From the NCBI GenBank assembly GCA_017410445.1, contig JAFQQU010000132.1, forward strand, positions 1-33,005: a stretch of DNA of 33,005 bases. The letters are read 5' to 3'. Numbering within the stretch: the first letter of the stretch is position 1; every line of letters begins with the position of its first letter. The notes below the pieces were generated by a model. That model saw only the letters and a list, made by a program, of their open reading frames with translations. It had not been told where the DNA came from and did no database searches. Made by a program: the position numbers and the translations under genes. The stretch is from Clostridia bacterium. GTDB lineage: Bacteria; Bacillota; Clostridia; Christensenellales; Aristaeellaceae. This document shows, piece by piece, positions 23,267-29,896 of this stretch.

Positions 23267-23833
23267 ATGAAACGGATATTTCTGATCGGCGATTCGATCC
23301 GCATCGGCTACGACAGCATTGTGCGCGAGATGATGGCGGGCGAGGCGCTTTTCTACTGGAGCGAGGAAAACGCGCGGTTTGCGGCGCATACGCTGAGATA
23401 TGCGCACGAATGGGCGAAGAAGGACTGCGACCCTGAAAAGGTCGATATCGTCCACTGGAACAACGGCCTGTGGGACGCGCTCCACATTCTCGGCGACGAC
23501 GCGCAGACCCCCGTTCAGGAATACGCGGCGGTCATCCGGCGGGTTGCCCGGAGAATCAGAAAGGTGTTCCCCCATGCGAAGATCATCTTCGCGCTGACCA
23601 CCTCGGTCATTGAGGAGCGCATGAGCGATCAGTTCTTCCGCAGAAACGCGGAAATCGAGGCGTACAACGCGGCGGCGCGCTCGGTCATGGCCGAAGAAGG
23701 AATTGAAATCAACGACCTGTACACGGTCGCAAGAAAGATGCCGGACGACTGGCACGCGCCGGACGGAACGCATTTTACCGAAGAGGGCTACCGCGCGCTG
23801 GCGGAAGCTGTTGTAAAGGCGCTGAAAGGCTGA
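23267..23833 (+). CDS. SGNH/GDSL-family hydrolase
   Basis: A 188-aa protein with the SGNH blocks in order: LIGDSIRIGY (catalytic Ser in GDS, residues 8-10), the Asn block in VHWNNGLWD, and DGTHFTEEGY with the D-x-x-H pair near the C-terminus. There is no signal peptide, so it is a cytosolic esterase or acetylesterase acting on a sugar or a small ester. The W-N-N-G-L-W-D block is typical of the carbohydrate-linked branch. It lies 30 bases before the UroD-fold gene and shares its promoter. The substrate is unknown. Confidence 0.85.
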   Translation: MKRIFLIGDSIRIGYDSIVREMMAGEALFYWSEENARFAAHTLRYAHEWAKKDCDPEKVDIVHWNNGLWDALHILGDDAQTPVQEYAAVIRRVARRIRKVFPHAKIIFALTTSVIEERMSDQFFRRNAEIEAYNAAARSVMAEEGIEINDLYTVARKMPDDWHAPDGTHFTEEGYRALAEAVVKALKG

Positions 23834-23863
23834 GACGATACACAGGAAGGGAGCGGATGAACC

Positions 23864-24967
23864 ATGCTGCCGGAAATGAGATACATCGAACAGGAGCTGC
23901 TGCCCATGCTGCGCGAGCGCGCGGCCAAGCATGAGAAGAGCGCGAGAAAGCAGCTGAGCCAGTGGAAGGGAGAAAAGGGCGTGTGCAGCCTGCTGCTGCA
24001 TGTAACCGACGCGCCGGAGATTCAGAAGCTGCCGGTATACAACAACGAGGAGATCCATTACGGAGTCGAGAAGATGTTCGTAAGCCAGCTGAGAGCCGCG
24101 CTTACCTCTGCGCTGGCGGACGGCGACGCTGTGCCCTCGGTGCGCGCAAACGTGGGCTGCGGCGCGCTGTGCACCCTCTTCGGCGGGCTGAAGCAGACCT
24201 TCTTCGCCGATAAGATGCCGTGGCTGCTCGAGCACATGACGGCCGATGAGATCATGGAAACCACGGTTCTGGACTTGAAGGAGTCCGATGAATTCAAGCT
24301 GGGCCTTGAGCAGATGCAGTATATGAAGGAGATGCTCAAAGGCACCGGCATCGGCCTGTTTCCGATGGACCTGCAGGGCCCGATCGACATGGCGCATCTC
24401 TTCCTGGGCGACGAGTTCTTCTACCTGCTGTACGACGATCCCGAGGTGGTCTACCGGGCGCTGGAGCTGTCGGTTGCGGCGGGCATCTACGCGATGGAGA
24501 AGTGTTTTCAGATCATCGATCCGAAGGAATGGGTGTGCCATTACAACGAGCTGATCCTGCCCATCGAAACCCCGCTCAAAATCAGCGAGGACACCAGCAC
24601 GCTGCTGTGCGGCGAGCATCTGGAGAAGTACATGAAGCCCTATACCGAGCGGCTGCTGACGTATTTCGGCGGCGGCTACATCCACTACTGCGGCGACAAC
24701 AAACACCTGCTGACAATCGCGCCCCGCATCGAAAACGGCATCGGCATGAACTTCGGAAACCCCGAGCGGCACGACGCGGCGCAAGTGCTTTCCGAGCTGG
24801 GCAGCCTTGGCAGATGCTATTACGGCCGCTTCCCCGGCATGACGGCCTGCGAACAGGCGCGCCTTGCCCGGCAGGAAAACGGTTGGTACAACACCTTCGT
24901 CACCGAGCACTGCAGAATGGACGAGCAGCAGCGGGTGATCGACGAATTCAACGGGGCGCTTGCGTAA
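23864..24967 (+). CDS. Uroporphyrinogen decarboxylase-fold protein (not HemE)
   Basis: A 367-aa protein of the UroD/MtaA/CmuA superfamily. Recognisable blocks are GPIDMAHLFLGDEFFYLLYD, DPEVVYRALELS (the usual D-P-E-x-V-x-x-x-L after the substrate loop), HYCGDNKHLL (the H-x-C/x-G-x-x position near the C-terminal half) and GIGMNFGNPE. It lacks the N-terminal R-x-P-x-W-x-M-R-Q-A-G-R of true HemE, so haem synthesis is unlikely. Related clostridial proteins act in corrinoid methyl transfer or accompany carbohydrate genes; no corrinoid protein is adjacent here. The start ATG 23864 follows AAGGGAG. It is in an operon with the SGNH hydrolase. Real function unknown. Confidence 0.75.
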   Translation: MLPEMRYIEQELLPMLRERAAKHEKSARKQLSQWKGEKGVCSLLLHVTDAPEIQKLPVYNNEEIHYGVEKMFVSQLRAALTSALADGDAVPSVRANVGCGALCTLFGGLKQTFFADKMPWLLEHMTADEIMETTVLDLKESDEFKLGLEQMQYMKEMLKGTGIGLFPMDLQGPIDMAHLFLGDEFFYLLYDDPEVVYRALELSVAAGIYAMEKCFQIIDPKEWVCHYNELILPIETPLKISEDTSTLLCGEHLEKYMKPYTERLLTYFGGGYIHYCGDNKHLLTIAPRIENGIGMNFGNPERHDAAQVLSELGSLGRCYYGRFPGMTACEQARLARQENGWYNTFVTEHCRMDEQQRVIDEFNGALA

Positions 24968-25045
24968 GCGCGTGCGCTTTTAGGAACAGCCGGGGAACAG
25001 AAACGGAAACCTCGGGATATACCGCTGCTGAAGGGAATGGAGAAA

Positions 25046-26164
25046 ATGGACGGTTTTGAGATAGAGAGCTATCTGCAGCAAGTATCGGATTCGGCCGGTA
25101 TTGAGGAGTGTCCGAAGGTGCCGGTTCCCTCCATCGGAAAGAATCAGAATTACCTGTTTATCAGCTACAGCCACAAAGACTATAAAGAGGTCTATTCTGA
25201 TCTGGCGCATCTGTATGTCCGGGGCGTGCGATTCTGGTATGATAAGGGACTGAGCGTCGGACGGGATTGGGAACAGGAAGTTGAGGAACACATAAGGCAT
25301 CCCAATTGCTGCGGAATCATTTTTTATCTGAGCACCAATATGTTTCTGAGCAATTCGGTGCTGAAGGAGATTGAATTTACGCAGAAGAGAAAGAACGGCA
25401 GCATCATCTTTCAGAAAAATTACTTCTGTGTGAATCTGCATAAGGGCAGTATTTCGGATGTTCTGTTCGAAGCGCAGAGCATTCAGAAGCAAAGAGGCCT
25501 GCCGCTGCTCGATACGAAAGCCGTCAATCTCCTGACGTCCACCTTTTCCGATAATGATACGTATATCGATGCATGCAGCAGTTTACACGTGGAAGAGCTG
25601 ATCGATCAGATCAAGCGGCAGTTTGACGTGACGGAGGAATCCGACAATTCCCGCGAACCGTCGCCGTTTGACGTGCAGACATCAAAGGAAGCAATGCGCG
25701 TTTTACTGAAGGGAAAGTTTTCGATCGCTGCCATATCGAAGCACATATGGACATGTTTCAGGGAAAAGAAGCTGAAGCGCGCGTGGTATATGATTCCTGC
25801 GGCGGCGCTCGCGGGGATAATTGCGGCGGCGTACGGCTGGTATTTAATGATGACGGCGGACGCGCCTTTTATTCAGATGCTGATGGAGGAGTACGGGCGC
25901 GCGCTGTTCTGCTGGCTGGGCGTGTTCTGGTGCGGAGCGCTTCTGCCATATGGCATATTTCAGCTGTTCTGGCTGTTCTATCTGACTCCTGTTTATCGGA
26001 AGTGTGAAAGGAATCCCAGGCTGCTGGCCGTTCATCATGCGATATTTCTGCTTGGGGTTATGGTGACGGCGCTCTGCATTCCTTTGATGTATGCTGTGAT
26101 GCTTTTGATGTTTCACCTTCTTATCGGGTTTTTTAAGACGTTCGATGAATTGATAAGAATGTGA
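25046..26164 (+). CDS. TIR-domain protein with C-terminal membrane segments
   Basis: A 372-aa protein. Residues of about 35-170 form a bacterial TIR domain: YLFISYSHKDYKEVYSDLAH (box 1), RFWYDKGLSVGRDWEQEV, and SNSVLKEIEF, where E108 occupies the catalytic Glu position of NAD-cleaving TIR domains. A charged linker follows (residues 190-240). Three or four hydrophobic segments end the protein: AWYMIPAAALAGIIAAAYGW, a long ALFCWLGVFWCGALLPYGIF region, and two more near AIFLLGVMVTALCIP and VMLLMFHLLIGFF. AAGGGA lies 9 bases before ATG 25046; the ATG at 25037 abuts it. Base composition is visibly less GC-rich than the neighbours, suggesting recent arrival. TIR proteins act in anti-phage signalling or as NADases; a membrane-anchored role in defence is inference. 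Confidence 0.85.
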   Translation: MDGFEIESYLQQVSDSAGIEECPKVPVPSIGKNQNYLFISYSHKDYKEVYSDLAHLYVRGVRFWYDKGLSVGRDWEQEVEEHIRHPNCCGIIFYLSTNMFLSNSVLKEIEFTQKRKNGSIIFQKNYFCVNLHKGSISDVLFEAQSIQKQRGLPLLDTKAVNLLTSTFSDNDTYIDACSSLHVEELIDQIKRQFDVTEESDNSREPSPFDVQTSKEAMRVLLKGKFSIAAISKHIWTCFREKKLKRAWYMIPAAALAGIIAAAYGWYLMMTADAPFIQMLMEEYGRALFCWLGVFWCGALLPYGIFQLFWLFYLTPVYRKCERNPRLLAVHHAIFLLGVMVTALCIPLMYAVMLLMFHLLIGFFKTFDELIRM

Positions 26165-26187
26165 CGCGGTATAGCGGTATAAAAGAG

Positions 26188-26241
26188 AACTGCCGGTCGG
26201 GCGGACGGTGCGCAATGCACGCCAGCCTGACCGGCAGTTTT
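26188..26241. terminator. Two-way terminator between the TIR gene and pepF
   Basis: AACTGCCGGTC (26188-26198) pairs with GACCGGCAGTT (26229-26239), with a small TGCGC/GTGCA-type inner stem. TTTT follows on the plus strand, and TTCTCTTTT on the minus strand. It serves the converging TIR and pepF genes. Confidence 0.8.
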
Positions 26242-26278
26242 GCTGATCAATGATAAGAATCTGTATGACGGCCGGGGA

Positions 26279-28072
26279 TTACTCGGTCAGCGCGATATAC
26301 TGATCAACCAGCCGGTCGAATTCGCTCAGCGCGGCCTCGACGGACGCGGGGTCGCCCATATCCACGCCCGCGACCTTCAGAAGGTCGATGGGGTGCATGC
26401 TGCCGCCGAGGGAGAGGAACTTCTTGTATCTCTCGATGGCCGGCGCGCCCTCCTTGCGGATGCCGGTGGCCAGCGCCATGGCAGCGGAGAAGCCGGTGGC
26501 GTATTTGTAGACGTAGAACGCGCGGTAGAAATGCGGGATGCGCATCCATTCGCTCTCGAGCAGCTCTTCCTGACCGACGCCGCAGTAATACTTGGCGTTC
26601 AGGCCGGCGTAGACCTTGTTGAGCGATTCGGCGGTCAGCGCCTCGCCGCGCTCGGCCATGGCATGGGACTCGCGCTCGAACTCGGCGAACATGGTCTGGC
26701 GGAACACGGTGCCGCGGAAGCCGTCCAGCAGCTGATAGATGAGGAAGGCCTGCGCCTTCTTGTCGTCCTTGTAGCGCTCCATCAGCTCGAACAGCACGAG
26801 GATTTCATTGCAGGTGGAGGCGACTTCGGCGACGAACAGCGAATATCCGGCGTTTTCGTAGGGCTGGGTGGTGTCGGAATAGTAGCTGTGCATGGCGTGG
26901 CCCATCTCATGGGCAATGGTCAGAAGGGAATCGAGGTTTTCCTTGTAGTTGAGCAGCACGTAAGGGTGAGAATCGTAGGTGCCCCAGGAATACGCGCCGG
27001 AGCTCTTGCCGACGTTCTCATAAGGATCGATCCATCTTTCCTCGCGCGCCTTCTTAAGAACCGCCTGATAGTCCTCTCCGAGGGGCTTTAAGCAGTCGGT
27101 GACCAGCTCATACGCCTCGTCGAAGGGCAGCTTGATGTCGAAGCCCTCGACCGCGGGAACGTACATGTCGATCATGCTCATCTCGTTTTCCAGGCCGATG
27201 AGCTTGCCGTTGCGCCGGAGGAATCGGTTGAGCGCGGGCAGGTGCTTATGGATGGAGCTGATGAGGTTGCTGTAGACCTCCTCGGGCACGTTGTCCGGGA
27301 ACAGCGCGGCCTTGAGGGCGGAATCGTGCTTTGCGGTCTTCGCGTAGAACACGTCGCCCTTGACGGAGGAGGCGTAGATGGCCGGGATGGTGGCGGAATA
27401 CTTTCTGTAGGTGGTGTACATCGCGTCGAATGCGGCGCGGCGCACTTCGCGCTTGCGGCTCATCATGAAGGCGATGTAGTTGGACTGGGTCAGCTCGACG
27501 GAGTTGCCGTCCTCGTCCTTGATGGTCGGGAATTTCATGTCCGCGTCGGTCAGCATGGAGTAGATGGTATCCGGGGCCGCGCCCATCTCGCCGGTCATGG
27601 CGATGATCTTTTCCTCGGTGGCGGAGAGAGTGTGCGGGCGGCGGCGCTGGATGTTCTTAAGGAACACTTTGTAGTTCTCAAAGCCCTCGGCTTCGGCGGC
27701 CTGAGAGAGGTATTCCTCGGGCTGGGAGAGAAGCTCGGGCGTGGCGTAGGAGCCGGCGGTCTCCGCGGCGACCATGAGGGTCTGCGCGCGGTCGCACAGG
27801 GCCTGATATTCGCCCTTGCGGTTGTCCTCGTCGCGGCGCATGCGGGCGTAGGTGAACAGGCCCTCTACCTTGCGGGAGAGGGAGAAATAGGCGTCCAGCG
27901 CCTGCTTGAGGGAGGCAAGGTCGCCCAGCTTGCCTTCAAAGGAAGCGAGCACGGCGATTTCCTCATTGGCCTTGGCGTATTCGGCTTCCCATGCCTCGTT
28001 GGAAGCGTACATGTCCTCGAGTTTCCAGGTGTCGCGCAGGGCAAGCTCGCTGCGCTCGGGGGTTTTGCTCAT
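26279..28072 (-). CDS. pepF: Oligoendopeptidase F (M3 metallopeptidase)
   Basis: A 597-aa cytosolic zinc peptidase. The HExxH motif reads HEMGH (H388, E389, H392) and the third ligand is E416 in YSLFVAEVAST, all as in M3B peptidases. The N-terminal M3 helical lid (WKLEDMYASNEAWEAEYAKA, SLKQALDAYFSL) is present and the length matches PepF (about 600 aa). It degrades oligopeptides of about 7-17 residues. ATG 28072 follows AGGAGG at 9 bases; a longer frame up to 28171 runs into the repeat at 28109-28226 and has no ribosome binding site. It is a single gene. No clear sigma-A promoter was found, since the repeat lies directly upstream. Confidence 0.95.
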   Translation of the reverse strand: MSKTPERSELALRDTWKLEDMYASNEAWEAEYAKANEEIAVLASFEGKLGDLASLKQALDAYFSLSRKVEGLFTYARMRRDEDNRKGEYQALCDRAQTLMVAAETAGSYATPELLSQPEEYLSQAAEAEGFENYKVFLKNIQRRRPHTLSATEEKIIAMTGEMGAAPDTIYSMLTDADMKFPTIKDEDGNSVELTQSNYIAFMMSRKREVRRAAFDAMYTTYRKYSATIPAIYASSVKGDVFYAKTAKHDSALKAALFPDNVPEEVYSNLISSIHKHLPALNRFLRRNGKLIGLENEMSMIDMYVPAVEGFDIKLPFDEAYELVTDCLKPLGEDYQAVLKKAREERWIDPYENVGKSSGAYSWGTYDSHPYVLLNYKENLDSLLTIAHEMGHAMHSYYSDTTQPYENAGYSLFVAEVASTCNEILVLFELMERYKDDKKAQAFLIYQLLDGFRGTVFRQTMFAEFERESHAMAERGEALTAESLNKVYAGLNAKYYCGVGQEELLESEWMRIPHFYRAFYVYKYATGFSAAMALATGIRKEGAPAIERYKKFLSLGGSMHPIDLLKVAGVDMGDPASVEAALSEFDRLVDQYIALTE

Positions 28073-28108
28073 GGTCTTTGTCCTCCTGATATGATGGTTT
28101 GAATGATA

Positions 28109-28226
28109 GAGGCTCCCCTGTGCAAGGCGCGACGCGTTAAGAAAATATGCCAGCGGCATATTTTTAGCCAAAGCGGGGAGCGGTAGCGACCGGGAGAGCT
28201 GTCACCAAAGGTGACTGAGGGGTTGA
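28109..28226. repeat. Intergenic clostridial-type repeat with a hairpin inside
   Basis: It starts GAGGCTCCCC, has the matching GGGGAGC about 65 bases later, and ends GAGAGCTGTCACC-AAAG, GGTGACTGAGGGGTTG. That end (a GTCACC/GGTGAC hairpin before TGAGGGGTTG) is a form I recognise from intergenic repeats common in gut Clostridia. Between the G/C arms lies an AT-rich perfect hairpin, AATATGCC-AGC-GGCATATT (about 28144-28163), flanked by A and T runs, which could act as a weak terminator for the Nudix gene. There is only one copy in this window. Confidence 0.6.
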
Positions 28227-28275
28227 AAGGCATCGTTTTGCACGAAGGTTTCAGGTGGATACTTATTGCGAGTAT

Positions 28276-28686
28276 CTATTTCGTCAGAAATTCGTTCGCG
28301 GCGGTCAGAATCCGCCGGGTGTTTTCGTGTTCGAAGAGGGAGATTGCCTGTTCGTAGGGAAGCAGCTGAATCCTTCTGATTTCGCCCTCCCGCGCAGTCA
28401 TGGGCTCGTCCTTGAACTCCGCGAGGAAGTAGGCGACGCGCTTTTTCGTTCCGGGTTTTTCGCGCAGGGAATATTCGTCCCGCTCATAAAACCCGGGCAG
28501 GAATGCGGGGGAAAGGCCGGTTTCCTCAAAGATTTCGCGGCGGGCGGTTTCGATTTCGGTTTCGTCACCCTCCATATGGCCCTTGGGGAAGCTGTATGCG
28601 CCGCCCTGTTCCTGCACGACGACGTACAGAATCTGTCCGGCCCGGCGGGTGAATACGATGGCTCCGCAGGAGTATTCCCAGTTCAT
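28276..28686 (-). CDS. Nudix hydrolase
   Basis: A 136-aa protein with a perfect Nudix box GX5EX7REUXEEXGU: GHMEGD, ETEIETAR, REIFEETGL, preceded by YSFPKG. The N-terminus MNWEYSCGAIVF is typical of the diadenosine-polyphosphate or NUDT2-like bacterial group (Ap4A cleavage) or of general nucleoside-diphosphate-X hydrolases. ATG 28686 has AAGGAG 9 bases upstream; a longer frame to 28749 overlaps the upstream gene. It is probably co-transcribed with the isomerase, whose stop lies 52 bases upstream. The substrate is not determined. Confidence 0.92.
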   Translation of the reverse strand: MNWEYSCGAIVFTRRAGQILYVVVQEQGGAYSFPKGHMEGDETEIETARREIFEETGLSPAFLPGFYERDEYSLREKPGTKKRVAYFLAEFKDEPMTAREGEIRRIQLLPYEQAISLFEHENTRRILTAANEFLTK

Positions 28687-28738
28687 GCGGCGAGTCTCCT
28701 TTTGCTTGGTCGATGGATTATGGGGGGAGGCTTTTTGT

Positions 28739-29575
28739 TCAGTACACATTCCCCACCAGCTCTTCGCCGATGTGCTTCAGCAGCCTCAGCGCGTCCGCGC
28801 GGCAGCCGTTCGGGACTCTCCGCACGATATTGTGCGCCTCGAAGGTGAAGTCTCCGGGGTAGCTGATTTCGCGAAGCGCCGCCATCAGCGGCTCCCACTC
28901 GATGGTGCCGAAGTGCGGGGGCATGTGCTGGTCGGTCACTCCGTCGTTGTCCTGAATGTGCAGGGCGTGGAGACGACGCCCCATCAGGCGGATGGATTCG
29001 GGCTGATTCTGCCCGGAAATGTGCGCATGGCCCGTGTCCCAGCAGATGCCGGCATAGGGCGAATCGAGCGCGTCCACGATGGTATTGAGATGCTCGGCGG
29101 TCGCGAGGCGGCGGCTCATGTTCTCAAGCGCGATGCCGACCCTGAACTTCTCGGCGACCTCGATGACGGGCTTGTAGTATTCGATGTTGTCCCTGATGTT
29201 CTGCGCCTCTGTTTCGGGCGAGAAATCGGGGTGTCCGCTCGGGTGGAAGGTGATCCACGGGATGCCGAGCATGGCCGCGCCCTCGATGGAGCGAAGGTAC
29301 ATTTCATAGCGGGAAGCGTCGCCGGTGTAGAAGTTGAATACGTCGGCGTGGGCCTGAGTGAACTTCACGTTCAGCGCCTGCGCCTTCTTTGCGATGCCCT
29401 CGACCCAGCCGCGCCAGCTGTCCTGCCGGAAGGGGGAAGCGGGGTCCAGCGCCCAGTCCCAGAAGTTCATGTCCATATGGCGGAAGCCCGCGTCGTACAC
29501 GCGCTGAATCTGATCCTCGACGGGCACGGCGAAGGTATCGTCGAAGAAAACGTTGATCGAGGTGCATACCTTCAT
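28739..29575 (-). CDS. Sugar phosphate isomerase/epimerase-like TIM-barrel protein
   Basis: A 278-aa protein of the AP-endonuclease-2-like (xylose isomerase-like) family. Metal-ligand strands are visible: the Glu in VGIALENMSRR, the Asp and His in ICWDTGHAHISGQ, the His and Asp in LHIQDNDGVTDQHMPP, and the Glu in FTFEAHN. Such proteins isomerise or epimerise sugars, inositols or hydroxypyruvate; the exact reaction cannot be read. ATG 29575 follows a GGAGGAGGAG run. It has its own promoter (29618-29646), insulated from the GH2 transcript by a terminator, and leads into the Nudix gene. Confidence 0.88.
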   Translation of the reverse strand: MKVCTSINVFFDDTFAVPVEDQIQRVYDAGFRHMDMNFWDWALDPASPFRQDSWRGWVEGIAKKAQALNVKFTQAHADVFNFYTGDASRYEMYLRSIEGAAMLGIPWITFHPSGHPDFSPETEAQNIRDNIEYYKPVIEVAEKFRVGIALENMSRRLATAEHLNTIVDALDSPYAGICWDTGHAHISGQNQPESIRLMGRRLHALHIQDNDGVTDQHMPPHFGTIEWEPLMAALREISYPGDFTFEAHNIVRRVPNGCRADALRLLKHIGEELVGNVY

Positions 29576-29617
29576 GCTGATTCACTCCTCCTCCGGTCAT
29601 TTTTTATGAATGAGATT

Positions 29618-29646
29618 ACTATACCCTGTTTTCGCGGAATTGGCAA
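29618..29646 (-). promoter_or_regulatory. Promoter of the isomerase-Nudix operon
   Basis: On the minus strand TTGCCA (29641-29646) and TATAGT (29618-29623) are spaced by 17 bases, immediately after the terminator at 29656-29697. Confidence 0.75.
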
Positions 29647-29655
29647 GAGATGGGA

Positions 29656-29697
29656 GAAAAAATTGAGGGGAACGGGCGGTTTAAACGCTCATTCCCC
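29656..29697 (-). terminator. Terminator of the GH2 operon
   Basis: On the minus strand GGGGAATG (29690-29697) pairs with CGTTCCCC (29667-29674), with a TTTAAA-centred loop, and is followed by TCAATTTTTTC. It ends the transcript of the GH2 gene and the small DMT-like gene. Confidence 0.75.
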
Positions 29698-29704
29698 GGA
29701 GAAA

Positions 29705-29893
29705 CTATGCGCTTTTCATTGTCTGGAAAATACCGGATTTCAGGTTGACGGCCAGAAGATACACAAACGCGACGGCGCTGCCCAGAAACAGCGCCTGCAT
29801 GTTCGGGATTTCGCCCAGCAGGCTCTTGACCACAGCCGAATTGGTGGCCCAGGTGAGCACAGTGAAGAGCGCGAAGAAGCGGCTTTTGTTCAT
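29705..29893 (-). pseudogene. Truncated DMT/EamA transporter, first two helices only
   Basis: A 62-aa frame: MNKSRFFALFTVLTWATNSA, VVKSLLGEIPNMQALFLGSA, VAFVYLLAVNLKSGIFQ. The T-x-L-x-W-x-T-N-x-A-V-V-K-x-L-L and P-N-M-Q-A-L-F patterns are those of the N-terminus of ten-helix drug/metabolite transporters (about 290-300 aa). Here a stop follows the second helix and a terminator lies right behind, with no further transporter sequence in any frame. GAGGA, 7 bases before the ATG, and a 3-base gap from the GH2 stop show a working translation start. It is therefore either a remnant after deletion of the rest or a small two-helix protein derived from it. Confidence 0.7.
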
Positions 29894-29896
29894 GTC

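Noticed and set aside
20848..23304. 818-codon minus-strand frame opposite the second SH3-repeat gene
   Set aside because: Its internal repetition is only the mirror of the SH3 repeats; the signal peptide, promoter and terminator all belong to the plus strand.
23864..24967. True uroporphyrinogen decarboxylase (hemE)
   Set aside because: The conserved N-terminal RxPxWxMRQAGR block is missing and no haem genes are near.
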